This document shows, in pieces, positions 51,375 through 64,000 of a stretch of 64,000 bases of DNA. Source of the DNA: Ficedula albicollis (lineage: Eukaryota > Chordata > Aves > Passeriformes > Muscicapidae). Under the pieces are notes generated by a model. That model had not been told where the DNA came from, did no database searches, and worked only from the letters and a program-made list of their open reading frames with translations. The position numbers and the translations under genes were made by a program. The stretch lies in NCBI RefSeq assembly GCF_000247815.1, contig NC_021677.1, positions 47,218,864 to 47,282,863 on the forward strand, given 5' to 3'. The first letter of the stretch is position 1. Every line of letters starts with the position of its first letter.

Positions 51375-53430
51375 ACCCTGCACGTAACCGTTTTAACCCA
51401 ATCTTTTAGCAGAATGCTGATGAAGCAAGAGCTCAAACCAAGACTTGTGTTACATGGCACAAATCTCATTACTGCTGCTGAGTCCTGGCTCTGAAGGAGA
51501 GATATATAATACAAACAGGCTAAGTGGCTAACAAAATCTGAGTCCGGTTAAACAACCTTTTTTCATCCATCTATCTATTTATCCATTGCAAAAAGCAATG
51601 CAAATCACAGGCTTGACATAGAAAATATATTTTTTGTGATCCAAATTGTGACTATTACATACAGAATAGCAAGAATAGTTACCAATTCATCAATATTTCC
51701 CTTCTCTCTTTTTCTTAAAGCTCAGAAAGCCTTTCAAATGCAATTCATAAGGTACAAAAATTTGTTCTAGGGTTACTCCTATGCATCCAAAATCCTATCT
51801 AAACTGTCATTTATATTTGAACCACTGCCAGGTTTTATACACAGACTTCTGTAAGGGAGTACATAGGATTCATCAGCAGAACTAAACAGAATAAACAATA
51901 GAGTAATCAAATCCACTCAAAATACAGCACCTCTCAAGTGCTGCATTTCATCAGAAGTACCTACTATTGCCTTGTGTATCCACACAGACCTTTGTCCTGG
52001 GAGCTGTCATTGCTGTTTCTTCCTTCATCTTGTTTAGGTTTCAGGCTTCAAGAGATGAGAATTTGCTAATGCGAACCAGCCCAAATAATAACTTGGACCA
52101 TTAAACTTTTAATCAAGTTGTCTAATCCCCAATTCCAAAAAAGAGCTGTAACTGTGTCCTAGTAAAATAACTCTATTCTTCTGCAATAATGCAAGACTGA
52201 AGAAATTACAAGAAAGCTTCCCCAAAGGATTCATTCCCATCTGTGTTCAAAGAGCAATAAACACTATTCCTAGCAATGTTGATATCCTCTGTTAAAATGC
52301 TCCAACATTCAAGAGTCGAAGCCAATTACCTACACACAATACATAGTCAGAATGCTCTTCCCTCTTCCCCATGCTTTTAAATCATTCCTATGACATATTG
52401 TTACACATTCAGCCAAAAAAAAGACTTTTGCTAACCATTCCCTAGTCAAAACTGAACATCATTCAGTACAGAAGGATGTAGTAAAGTTCAGGGTACTGAA
52501 CTTTTAAGTCAATTGCTTCAGACTAAGTAAAAACAGGGATATGCATCAGAGTGCCTTTCAGTTCACATCGCTCTTCATGGGTGGAACAGAGGCACTGCCT
52601 CTCCTTGGTAGTCTCACTAGCTGATAACCATGGCCTGCAACTTGTTAGGTACACCTGGATCTGGAACACAAACTTCCAGTTTTCTACACTCTCAACAGCA
52701 GGTGTAGGCATTAAATAAATCGTTCGCCTCCTGTGTTACTCCCATACAGAAGAAGAGACCCATATGATCACCTAATTTCCTATTTATGTTTTCAGCCAGA
52801 CTTGGAAGTCATGCACATTGACTTAATACTTCACGTGCTGTCAAAAAGAGATAAAATCTGCATATGATACTTTTCCATGTTTTAAAGATCAAGAAATGCT
52901 TCAATAATTTGTATTTTGACTGGTACAGAATCTAGAAGATGCCTTCATAGGAAAACCACTGAAGTGTAAAGTTATGCAGATTGCATAATCTTCTCTGATA
53001 TGCTTCAGCTAGATAAAATGTACACAGGTTAGAGAAATTTAAGTCAAGCTGTCAATAACATCTCCTGCATAGCTCTCCCTGCCTGTCTGAAATACCTAAG
53101 TACATCTTGAAACTATGAGGATTGTGCTTCCCAACTGGATAGCAAAACATTTTCAAGCCTTTGCTTGAAGTGATCTCTAAGCAGCTCATAGTCCATCACT
53201 CAGTGATGCATGTCCTGAAACTAAACATACCTTCCTTCTTTTCACTCATGTTTATTTTTAGTTAGCATAATACCAGTGTCAGGAACATCACTCAGTTGTT
53301 CTTAAGGCAAACACATATAAATGTTACCCACTACCCCTTTACTTTTAAATTCTTTTCTCCTCTTTTAGCCAGGCTTTTCTTCTTTTATTTGTATTTGTGT
53401 AGAGCTGAATCATGCAGTTTTCTTCCCCAT

Positions 53431-53543
53431 CTGAACATGCAAAGCTATCACCGGTTTCACAACAAACTTCCAGTGATGTCAATGTACCTGAACATGCAAA
53501 GCTATCACTGGTTTCACAACAAACTTCCAGTGATGTCAATGTC
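53431..53543. repeat. Direct tandem duplication, 2 x 57 bp
   Basis: CTGAACATGCAAAGCTATCA at 53431 recurs at 53488, continuing through CAACAAACTTCCAGTGATGT CAATGT in both. One substitution (CACCGG versus CACTGG). It sits about 0.4 kb from the CpG island edge. Confidence 0.93.
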
Positions 53544-53914
53544 ATGCCTCATCCTCTCTGTTAACTTATTCACCCCAAGTTCTGTTTTCACAGACTTCAT
53601 TGCTCTCCAAAATACCTCCAGGTCCACCTCAACCAGATGAGTGAGCCCAGAGAGGCACACACTACCTTCATACTTTTTCTCACACAGAATTAAGGCATCC
53701 ATGGGAAAGAGAATTTCCCAGTATCTCCCTCGTTCATTACATACTTTCATGCCTCAGAATGAAGCACTGCTTTTCACCTCCCTCAGTTAAACATATAGAA
53801 GTTTGTGACATAAGAATTAAGAGAACAAGCAAAATATTTATCGTTTTTACAACAAAATGAATGAAGTTGCACTATACTGCTGAGGTCTGCCATTAAGAGA
53901 AAGGACGGAAGTCT

Positions 53915-55552
<1,638 letters not shown>

Positions 55553-55760
55553 CTGGAGGTGCCGTGGTAGCGGGCCGCTGGCGCTGAGCTGCCCCTCAGC
55601 CCGCTCCCGCGTGCGGCGGGGAGGGCGCGTCCGGCCGGTTCTGTGCCTCCGCAGGGGAGCCATGGCCACGCACCGCCCCTACCCTGCTACACTCTCCCCT
55701 TCCACAAAGGGTAACGCCAAATTAGCTCCTGCCCGTCTCTGGCCAGCTCCTCACCCACCA
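55553..55760. promoter_or_regulatory. CpG-island shore, 5' side (probable TTC7B promoter / 5'UTR side)
   Basis: This GC-rich, CpG-rich segment lies directly upstream (minus-strand sense) of the G run, with clusters such as GTGCGGCGGGGAGGGCGCGT and GTCCGGCCGG. It sits where the promoter of a minus-strand TTC7B is expected. A plus-strand ATG in good Kozak context (GGAGCCATGG, about 55659) opens only a short frame ending at about 55763, and I do not recognise the product. Promoter assignment is inferred from composition and position, with no TATA box seen. Confidence 0.6.
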
Positions 55761-58109
55761 TGAAACCATTTATGCGCGGTCGCCCGAGGGGTTTTGGTCT
55801 ATTTAATGGCGCTTTCCCATTTACCGTGCTCACGCAGGGGTCTCTGCCGTCCCAGCAGCCGGCAGAGCTTACACACCGTGCTCCAGACCAAGCACACCCC
55901 AGCATGGCCACCCGCTCAGGACTCCCCTGTGTCTTCGGCAAAAACCGAGGGAGAGAAAGGTACAGAGATTACACTCTTGTTTTGAGAAAATAAATGCATT
56001 TCCAACGTTTGGTTAGAATAAAAACACTAGCTGAAACAATTCCAATCTTACTGTGTATCTTTATCAAACCTACATCACACATATGTGACATACCGACTTA
56101 TATAAGCCTTGGAAAGCTGCAGCCATGACTGATTTTCACTGAAAAAGTAGCAGAAAGACCTAACTGGGGGGAAAAAAAATCTCACAAATTTCCACTTACT
56201 TTTCACAAAGTAAGGATACAGCCCATTGACAGAAAGAGCAGGTTTTGCAGAGATATGGTCTAGCTACCTATATACAGCATAAATTCAAAGGATTCAAGTG
56301 TCTCACCCCACATCCTTGGGTCATAGTGCAGATTTGTACAATTAATTCTTTTCATCCACACAAATGAGAAGTCAGTGAAGCCACAGGAATTTGGTTGAGT
56401 TTGTGAGGATGACTGTCACAGGTGATGATGAAGATTCAAAAAACAGGCTGGATGCAATTTTTGCTTTTACATGCATTGCATTCCTCTGGATCTAGCATGT
56501 TAGTCTTCAGAAATTCCAAGTCAGAAGTCAAATTTGGGCAAAAGTAAAACTACTGGCTGTTCTATAAATAGAAGTGTTAAATGTAAACATGGCATTGCCT
56601 GTGGGCATTGGGAGAGTTGTTCACATATCAGAATTTCTGGTTTGTGTGTGTTCACATATACTAGAGACAGGGGCTTTCTGAAGTTTTGCTTGGTTTTGAT
56701 CACCAGTTGAAGCATGAGAAACAGCATGCATTTTTTTAAAAGATCTTCAGTTTCCATTGAATCTCTAATTGACCAGGAACAGACCCAGGCTTATAAAACT
56801 AAAAGCTTGTTAGTGTGTTCCCCAGCTATATCCTCAACATAATAAATACTACTTCCAACAAATCTTGTTTTGCTTCCATCATCCTTAGACCATCACAGCT
56901 ATTACAACTCTATGACAGGCATGAAATGTTTTGTTCATGTTTCAAGTAATTTACTTTTCATTCCCAGTGTTATTAAAAGTGTGACAACACGAAATTCAGA
57001 TATTGTAATTTGCCTTTTAGTCAAGTTGCTTTTATAGCACCTTCAGGTTACAGTCTCATTTCAAACAAAATATTCTTCAGATTTTAAAAGTGAAATTAAG
57101 TGGTAGCAGAACGTAACAGTGCTTAAAAAATACAATGGAGTACTGCAGGGTTGGGGAGAGGATTTAATAATGTAACAAAATCAAAAGGAGAAATAAGTAA
57201 TAAAGCATTTTTTGCGTACATGATTTTTTCAGAAGATCCAGAGAACATTAAACTGATTATAAGTTGTTTTATTACTGGGAAGAAAAGATAAGTTAAAAAT
57301 TAGGGAGGAAAATAATGATAATTCATAATGTCTGATATTATAACTACTAGTTCTTTTACAGATAAGACTATGAAAACTAAAATTTCAACTTTCTAAAAGA
57401 GCAAAATTGCCTATGAAGATTATTCATCTTGATTCACAACAATTCTAACACATTTTGTTAGCACTAATCACATCATTTCACTAAAAGCTACCAGCAATAA
57501 TATTAAAATATTTACATTACAGCTCATCAGGCTTATTATCTCAACAGCTCCTATTTATGAAGTGAGACATCTATGCAAAAGGAATTAGCACATTTTGAAA
57601 AGCTTAGGAAATCTGCTTTAACATTAATGAAACTTCCATACACCCAAGACTAGTCTGAGAAGGTTCTATTGTAGATAACCCATAATGGAATACCCTAATG
57701 GATTTGGAATGAATAGCATAAAAGTAATAGAGCAAAGAACCATGATCCTGCATATTTTGTCAAATGTCCCTTATTTTTTTCAACCTTAAATAAAGTGTTG
57801 TTTCCTGGAAATGGCCTATTTATTACACAACTGGGGCAGACTAAAGCATACATGTACTTGGCTAGAAATAGTCTGCTTGTAAGGTGAGGCTGCTGGCTAG
57901 CAAATATAGAGAGATACCTGGTTTGTGAAAAGGAGGGAAATTCAAAATGCAGGAAAAGTAACTAAGATGTGTTGGTCATCATTTTGCCTTATGCCATGTC
58001 TCCCACTCCAATCCCCCAAACACAGGGGGAAGAGTAGTAGTGGATTGTTCAGTGCAATTTCATGAGCTTGGTATGAAGAAACAGGGCCTTTCACTACACA
58101 GCTATGTAC
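55761..58109. other. Upstream intergenic DNA, no gene recognised
   Basis: About 2.3 kb upstream of the TTC7B island. AT-rich except for the first 200 bp. No exon, repeat or RNA gene could be supported. In mammals the next gene upstream of TTC7B is RPS6KA5, but no MSK1-like residues were seen here. Confidence 0.7.
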
Positions 58110-59142
58110 GGTGGTGGTTTGGCCCTGGATGGATGCCAAGTACTCCCCAAAGCCACATGATCATTCCCCTCCACGAGTGGACAGGGAGAGAAAATGGAAG
58201 GATCAGGAGTTGAGATAAGGGCAGGCAGAGGTCACTCACTGATTACTGTCATGAGCAAAACAGACTCAATTTGCAGATATTGAGTTTATTACCAACCAAA
58301 ATCAGAGCAGGATAATAAGAAATAAACCAAATCATAAAAACACCTTCCCCCATCCCTCCCTCTTTCCTGGGCTCTACCTCCTACCCCCCAGCAGCACAGA
58401 CAGACAGACACAGTCAGTTCATCACCTGTTGTTTGTGCCACTGCTCAGGGACAGGAGTCCGTCCCCTGCTCCAGTGTAGGGTCCTCCCCATGAGAGACAG
58501 TTCTCTGTGAACTTCTCCAGTGTGAGTCCTTCCCATAAGCTGCATGAACTGCAGCAGTGTGGGTTCCTTTACACAGGATGCAGTCCTTCGGGAACAGGCT
58601 ATTCCAGCATGGGTCCCCTGTGGGGTCACAAGTCAAAGTCCCCCTAACATGGGCTTCTCTCTCCACAGATCTGCAGATCCCTGTCAGGATTGTGTTCTCA
58701 TAGGTTCACAGCCTTCCTCAGGGCACCCACCTGCTCCAGGTGGTTCTCTGCTCCCCCTGACCCTCCACAGGCTGTAGGGGCACAGCAGCCTCACCATGGT
58801 CTCCGCCATGGACTGCAGGGCAATCCCAGCTCCAGTTCCTGGAGCAGCTCCTGCTCCTCCTTCTGCACCGACCTTGATGTCTGCAGAGCTGTTGCTTACA
58901 TATTCTCAGTCCTCTCTTCCTGGCCACATTTACATCTCTGCAATAATTTTTTTTCCTTCTGTTATCACAGAGGCTTTACTATCATCTCTGATGAACCCAG
59001 CCTTGGCCAGCGATGGGTCCATCCTGAAGCCAACTGGCATTGCCTCTGTTGGATGTCAGGGAAGCTTCAGCAGCTTCTCACAGAAGCAACCCCTGCAGTG
59101 TCCCCTCCACTACCAAAACCTGCCCACACAAACCCAATACAC
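58110..59142 (-). mobile_element. ERVL-type solo LTR, near complete
   Basis: About 1.03 kb. On the minus strand it begins TGTATTGGGTTTG (59142 downward) and ends near 58110 in GGCCAAACCACCAC, giving the TG...CA-like termini of an LTR. Landmarks seen on the plus strand: CCCTGGATGGATGCCAAGTA, GAGATAAGGGCAGGCAGAGG, ATTACCAACCAAAATCAGAG, a run of CTCCAGTGTGGGTCC-type subrepeats (58465-58660), and CTTCAGCAGCTTCTCACAGA. No internal retroviral sequence is attached. It has the same orientation as TTC7B and lies about 2.4 kb upstream of the island. Plus-strand frames of 207 and 117 codons inside it are not genes. Confidence 0.78.
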
Positions 59143-59240
59143 ACACTGATACAGAACTCTCATACTCCTCATCACCTGAAAATAAACCTGGACACTGATA
59201 CAGAACTCTCATACTTCTCATCACCTGAAAATAAACCTGG
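59143..59240. repeat. Direct tandem duplication, 2 x 49 bp, abutting the LTR
   Basis: ACACTGATACAGAACTCTCA TACT(C/T)CTCATCACCTG AAAATAAACCTGG occurs twice; the first copy begins exactly at the LTR edge. One substitution is visible. Confidence 0.92.
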
Positions 59241-60000
59241 TAAAGAAACTTTCTGCACTAGTACTCCACACAGATCCATGAGAAACAGGCGTGATGGGCC
59301 TTTAAACTGGTGACAATGTTAGTGAGAATATAAGCTGACTTAAATAAAGTAGCATTTCAATCTCTGCTAACATATTAAACATTCTATAACAAGGAATCAG
59401 AAAAACCAATTCAAAAAGTACTTGCATTTATAAAGGCAATATATGAAAATAGAATGCTCAAAACCCAGAGGAGAGGAAAAAACCTCCTGCAAGCAAATTT
59501 ACAGGGTCAATGGGTTTTTTATTCCAGACCAAATTTTTGGCTTCTTAGACAAATACTATTCACCACTAAAGTAGTGGGGAAGAATTCAAGATTAACAGCC
59601 AACTTGTGTCAAAGGTTTGCAATGCTTAATGGCCAGTGTTGTTCCACTATTTAAAGAAAAAGTGTTTAATATGCAAGTTTACCTAGTACTCTGGTTTTAG
59701 TTTGGCAGTTGTATATTGGTTTCTTTCCAAAAGGTTTGTCGTAATGCTGATTATTGAAATTGTTTTTCTACCTATATCATACATCAGAGAAAGAAAACAA
59801 TTTTGAGGGAAATATGATGCTACAGAAGACAGCATAAAAATCCTTTTTTATATCCATAGTAAAATAAAAAGTAAACATCAAAAAGCCTTTCCTCAGCACA
59901 AATGGTAATTTTACCCATCTTTTATCTTTCAGTTAAAATCAACATTGTAATGCCCATTAGAAATATATTCCTACTGCAAGTGATCAGAGATGCAATTCAA

Positions 60001-60117
60001 ATACTCTTTGTATTTTAAGGCAATCATAATCAACTCCTACTGTCTGCTTTTTTCTGTTCAAATACTATTTGTATTTTAAGGCAGTCATAATCAACTCCTA
60101 CTGTCTGCTTTTTTCTC
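60001..60117. repeat. Direct tandem duplication, 2 x 61 bp (second copy 56 bp)
   Basis: ATACT(C/A)TTTGTATTTTAAGG CA(A/G)TCATAATCAACTCC TACTGTCTGCTTTTTTCT occurs at 60001 and 60062. Confidence 0.92.
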
Positions 60118-60641
60118 AAATGGGAAGTGCAAAAATTCTCAGGCCAAAACTCATTAGTGGGATAATTAATTTCTCTACAGTGAAGAGCACAGCTCGTAAC
60201 CATTATGGAAGCAAAACTTTTACTGGAACCCAAGTCTTTTTTTTTTTCCAGTTAGTGCAACATTGTTAGTGAAAAGAAGCAACTACACAGTTCTCCATTC
60301 CTACTGAAGCCAGTAATCTCTATGAAATTGAGAACAGACCGTGTGAAAATTGTTTGAGGAAATAATTTCACAGTGACATTTGTCTCCTTTTTGAGAGTAT
60401 AAACATGCTGTTTGAAGGGAAGTGAAACTGAAGAGTATCCACTAAATCAACAATCTGACAACAAGCCCATTATAAAACCTGCCACCCTGCTTCATAGCAA
60501 GGAAGATAGCCATGTAAAAAGTGAAATAAACTTAAGCGATTATTTCAACCTTTCAAGATTTTGTACTTAAATGAGTTTATTTTCTTAGAGATAAAATAGT
60601 TACATCTGCAAATATACATTATTTTGCAAACCAGTAAGCCC

Positions 60642-60881
60642 TTATGGCTGTTTGAAAGTTAAAATCATATACAAAACAATTAAAGAAAACTTAGGAACCT
60701 GAAAAGCTTTCTTTACAATGGACTTATAATTTTGTAGTTTGTTGCCTTCAAAGCGATTCAGTTCAAACTGCACTCCTGAGATAATGGGCAATTGATACTG
60801 TAATGTAATACTGTTAATGTATGCCTGAACAATCAGGCAAACATATTTCTTTACTATTTTATGAAATCCCTTGATGTTAAT
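60642..60881 (-). CDS. Coding-like open frame or orphan exon candidate, product unknown
   Basis: Not recognised. A stop-free minus frame of 79 codons with no initiating Met, just after a TGA at 60882-60884 and ending in TAA at 60642. Residues include YVCLIVQAYINSITLQYQLP, then IISGVQFELNRFEGNKLQNY, then KSIVKKAFQ, which read more like protein than the surrounding DNA. A CAG acceptor before TATCAATTG (exon from 60797) and a CAG|GTTCCT donor (exon to 60699) would give a 99-nt exon, phase 0 at both ends. The pyrimidine tract and donor are weak. It could be an exon of an upstream gene, a conserved element or chance. Confidence 0.18.
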   Translation of the reverse strand: MNIKGFHKIVKKYVCLIVQAYINSITLQYQLPIISGVQFELNRFEGNKLQNYKSIVKKAFQVPKFSLIVLYMILTFKQP

Positions 60882-61866
60882 TCAGTCTTTAATAAATGAC
60901 AGGGGCTAACAGTTATTGATATTGATTGTCTGAATCTAAAGTTTGATTACTAAACGTTCTGAAAAAAAAAAAAAAAAAAGACTCCAAAAGAGGTCCTTTC
61001 CAAGCCCACTCATGTGGAATGGGAGCGAGCACTGCCAGCGAAAGGGCAACAGAGTATCACTCAACTGCCACTATCTACTGAAATCATAATTCTTCCAGCC
61101 CATACTACTACAGTTTCATACTACATTTTAAACCTGCCACACTGTGCCTGGAAATATCATATGCACACAAATGCACACATTTACACACACCAAAGAAAAA
61201 GGACATCTCCCAGAATTTAAAAAAACCCACACTCCACTGTTTTTTGGAGGCTGAATAAATGAATTTATATCTGAATTGCAACTCGTTCCACAACTGTATT
61301 TTTACAACGGTACGGTACTAGTAAATTTGCTATATTAACATGTAGTAAGAAATAAGAAGCAAAATGGGAAGAAAAATGCCATAGTTTGCTGTTTCTCATT
61401 TTTATTGAGGCAATGTAAAACATTTCAGTCTTGTTCAAAGGTCTAAGCATTTTAGGTAAGTGCTTTAGCTACTTTTAAGTTCAGAGAAAAGCCAGGGTAG
61501 GGTCTAATCATGGGTCTTTCATTGTGCTACTCTCATGCCTCTTTCCTGCCCCATTTCAAATTGGTGTCCAACACTGCTTGTAGGGAAGCAGGTGAAGAGG
61601 GACCCTGGACTATCTTTGCACAATAACAAAACTTACGACACAGTTCAGCTAAATTCTACATGTGATCCAGATTGTAGTTTAATCTCTAGTTTAAACTCAA
61701 AAGAGAAAATCTTCCTAGACAAATTGAACCTCAGAGGCAAAGACATTTTCCTATTCTTGACTTTTTATTAAGGGTAAAAAATAAAATACGAATGTCATAC
61801 TGCATTCAAACGTGCTGCTTGTTGCAGTCACCAATAGTGAAACTATTTGCCAGCTCCACTGCCAAA

Positions 61867-61881
61867 CCACCAGAGGGAGTC
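61867..61881 (+). promoter_or_regulatory. CTCF-like motif
   Basis: CCACCAGAGGGAGTC agrees with the CTCF core consensus CCASYAGRKGGCRSY at 13 of 15 positions by my count (A in place of the C at position 12, T at position 14). It is intergenic, about 6 kb upstream of the TTC7B island. Binding is not shown by sequence alone. Confidence 0.35.
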
Positions 61882-62522
61882 GAAAGCTACATATAACTTG
61901 AGAAAGTTTCTAAACCTGTAGGTAGCTTAAAGCATTGACAGAAAACACTGTATGTTGTGAGTACTATGACAAATGGCTAAGAAAGTTGCCGAGGACAATT
62001 AATAACTTTAGCAACATCATCAGTTTATCACTATCCAGAGGCAAGAAAAACGTTGGTGACAAAGCAATGCTCAGCAACTATTTTTGTTCTGTGTTTAGAA
62101 AGAATGAGAAATCATGCATTTAAATTAGATGTTTCAATTATGTTTAAAACTGGAGAGAAGTCTCTAAAAAACCAGCAGATCCAGAATTAGTACAAAATAG
62201 TCTTAAAGACTGGCTCCCTTGGGGCTCATCATGTGCCTTTGAACAAGTCATGGAACACCAGGGGCATCATGAGGACATTGGGCTTGTGCCTATGTGCCAA
62301 AGGAAGGTGGAAGAAACTGGGAGAACACAGTCTGCCCAGCCTGATGTGACCCTAACTGAAAATTTGCATACAAGACTACGTTATTATGTTCAAAAGCAAG
62401 GTCCTTAGCAGAGAGGGAAGAAGGAGACTTTCTAGAAACAACTGGGGAAAATTCCAAGAGATCCACACTCCTACTAGTCAGAAACACTACGGAGTAAACC
62501 CAGTAAAACAAAAGTGAACTGT

Positions 62523-62979
62523 TATTTCTGCATAGCAAATATGGGTTTGGAGATCTGTCAAGTCACCTGTTTCAGCCATAACAACTGGCAGAATAAAAAA
62601 AAATTTGTCTTATGTTTTGGAAATTAAGTATCATGTAAAAAAAACCAGAAAACAAAAAAATAAAACAAAAGCAAAAAAAAAAATTGAGACCTGCTCCAAA
62701 TAAAATTATATAAGAAATTAGACTTTTTTTAAAATTATCACAATAATCTATTTCTGCATAGCAAATACGGGTTTGGAGATCTGTCAAGTCACCTGTTTCG
62801 GCCATAACAACTGGCAGAATAAAAAATTTGTCTTATGTTTTGGAAATTAAATATCATGTAAAAACCCCAGAAAACAAAAAAAAAAAATAAAACAGAAGCA
62901 AAAAAAAAAAAAAATTGAGACCTGCTCCAAATAAAATTATATAAGAAATTAGACTTTTTTTAAAATTATCACAATAATT
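62523..62979. repeat. Direct tandem duplication, about 2 x 226 bp
   Basis: TATTTCTGCATAGCAAATA(T/C)GG TTTGGAG-type block at 62523 recurs at 62749, both ending AAAATTATCACAATAAT. Copies differ by substitutions (CAGCC versus CGGCC, AAGTATC versus AAATATC) and by A-tract lengths, so the duplication is older than the 513-bp one. Confidence 0.93.
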
Positions 62980-63159
62980 AACTATTTGGTTAAATACCAA
63001 AGAGGCAGTAGATTCTTCCAGTCTTGATGTCTCCAAAACAAGACCAAATATTTTCCAGGCAACATGAATTGGTCAAACACAAGTTATTTGTCTAGAGACA
63101 ACTGATTTACATTTGATGAAGGATGTCAGGAAATCACAGACAATTCCCTGAAATCCTTG

Positions 63160-63300
63160 CTGCATTGTGCAGTGGCAGCCTACAGAACACCAGGCATCAC
63201 CAAAAAGACTACTGAGGACAAAGCAGCCAGCATCATTCTGCCACACTGTAGCTCATGCTGTAATCTGCACTGGAGTGCTGTGTGCAATTCTGGTCCCATT
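63160..63300 (+). mobile_element. Probable ancient CR1/L3-like LINE fragment
   Basis: AGTGGCAGCCTACAGAACAC ... ATTCTGCCACACTGTAGCTC ... CTGGAGTGCTGTGTGCAATT CTGGTCCC follows the CR1/L3 order 'gatcctgcc...ctggtgagacc...ctggagtactgtgtccagttctggtccc'. Diverged and short. The 113-codon plus frame here is not a gene. Confidence 0.5.
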
Positions 63301-64000
63301 GGTTTGACTCAGCATTACATTTCTGACACTTTTACAATATTCAGTTGGCTCTACACTCTGCAGCTTACCTTACCTGGTCCAACTCAACCTTTCAGAACTC
63401 TATTGCCTAACATTTGCTCTTGTAGGTCAAAAGACAAACTCTGTTTTCAGCTTCTGAGATTCTCTAAAATTAATTTTTTTCTTCTTCATATCCTCTGATA
63501 TGTCATAGTTCCTTTTCACGAAAAGCTCAACTTGGTATTTCCAAACAAGATTACGACTGAAACATGGGTCATTTAAAATACAGTAACATGATCAAAGAAG
63601 TCTCCAAAACTTCTCCAAAACTTTCGTCTGAAACCACAGAATATAACTTCCAGTCTGCTTCACTGCCCTGGAGATCATGCTATCAGCACAGATAAGCTAA
63701 GAACAGCATATATGCTTTTTTTAGCTGCTTGATAAAAAACTCAAGCAGAAAACAACAATGTTACTATGACTACAGCTGGTTGAGAATGGATGTGAAGTAT
63801 CCTCCTTTGGACTTCATCTATTTTCACAAAGATGATTCACAAAAAACTTTTAGGGACTAAAAGTTTTCAGCCTCTTACTGTTCCTGCTGGATCCAAATAC
63901 AGGTTCCCGAAAATCTGAAGTTCCACATCTGCAGGACAAAGCTGATTTCTCCTACCTGCTGCTGACCTAGCTCTACTTCAAAGTGTAAAAGATAAGCCAG

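Larger units (their letters stand above)
37675..53914 (-). other. TTC7B intron 1 (most of it)
   Basis: 16 kb between exon 2 and the CpG-rich island. No sequence encoding the expected ~40-residue N-terminus was seen. It contains a CR1 reverse-transcriptase remnant (39165-39440), a (GA)n microsatellite (41841-41870), a 57-bp duplication (42746-42859), a CR1 3' end (45636-45790), a perfect hairpin (49093-49122), an LTR (50585-51374) and a second 57-bp duplication (53431-53543). The 205-codon plus frame at 47571-48188 looks like chance. Confidence 0.75.
59241..64000. other. Upstream intergenic DNA with duplications and relics
   Basis: 4.8 kb of AT-rich sequence. It holds two tandem duplications (60001-60117 and 62523-62979), an unassigned coding-like minus frame (60642-60881), a CTCF-like motif (61867-61881) and a LINE relic (63160-63300). 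Nothing is recognised in 61.9-62.5 kb or 63.3-64.0 kb. Confidence 0.7.

Noticed and set aside
55659..55763. Plus-strand ATG in good Kozak context reading MATHRPYP..., superficially like the TTC7B start
   Set aside because: Wrong strand for TTC7B, no further match, and the frame ends after about 33 codons.
58690..59313. 207-codon plus-strand ORF and overlapping 117-codon ORF
   Set aside because: Inside the solo LTR, antisense to it; composition follows the LTR subrepeats.
55761..64000. 3' end of RPS6KA5, the expected upstream neighbour from mammals
   Set aside because: No kinase or MSK1 C-terminal-like residues could be read on either strand; it may lie beyond the window.

Overview
The window is nuclear DNA from a bird, most likely a passerine. 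It is AT-rich with sparse, spliced coding sequence. It carries several CR1 LINE fragments with the avian 3' end, a SINE with a tRNA-Ile-like head and CR1-like tail, and three LTRs that I recognise as an ERVL-type family common in songbirds. Nothing points to a prokaryote: there are no operons, no long intact ORFs and no CRISPR array.

The only gene I can support is TTC7B, on the minus strand. TTC7B is the tetratricopeptide scaffold of the plasma-membrane PI4KA (PI4KIIIalpha) / EFR3 / FAM126 complex. Eight consecutive coding exons run from about 37.7 kb down to 1.6 kb: 37520-37674, 36559-36727, 22793-22923, 21698-21819, 11754-11832, 9587-9759, 6288-6351 and 1568-1705. Each is flanked by AG/GT splice signals on the minus strand. 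Their phases chain without a break: 1031 nt, or 343 codons plus two bases that complete the codon begun in exon 1. This corresponds to roughly residues 41-384 of a protein of about 840. The 3' half of the gene lies beyond position 1.

Exon 1 (about 40 N-terminal residues) was not found. The expected location is a CpG-rich island at about 53.9-55.76 kb, whose centre is replaced by an uninterrupted run of 1494 G (54059-55552). I read that run as a sequencing or assembly artefact hiding the promoter and first exon. It also creates false poly-Gly and poly-Pro reading frames.

Layout: 1-37.5 kb holds exons 9 to 2 with their introns. 37.7-54 kb is intron 1, with a CR1 reverse-transcriptase remnant, a CR1 3' end and an LTR. 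54-55.8 kb is the damaged CpG island. 55.8-64 kb is upstream intergenic DNA, with one near-complete LTR, an old LINE fragment, a CTCF-like site and an unassigned coding-like minus frame.

The most unusual structural feature is a set of at least thirteen local direct tandem duplications. They are nearly all exactly two copies, many with periods of 49-69 bp. The largest is a 513-bp pair that looks identical by eye. No new multi-gene system was found.
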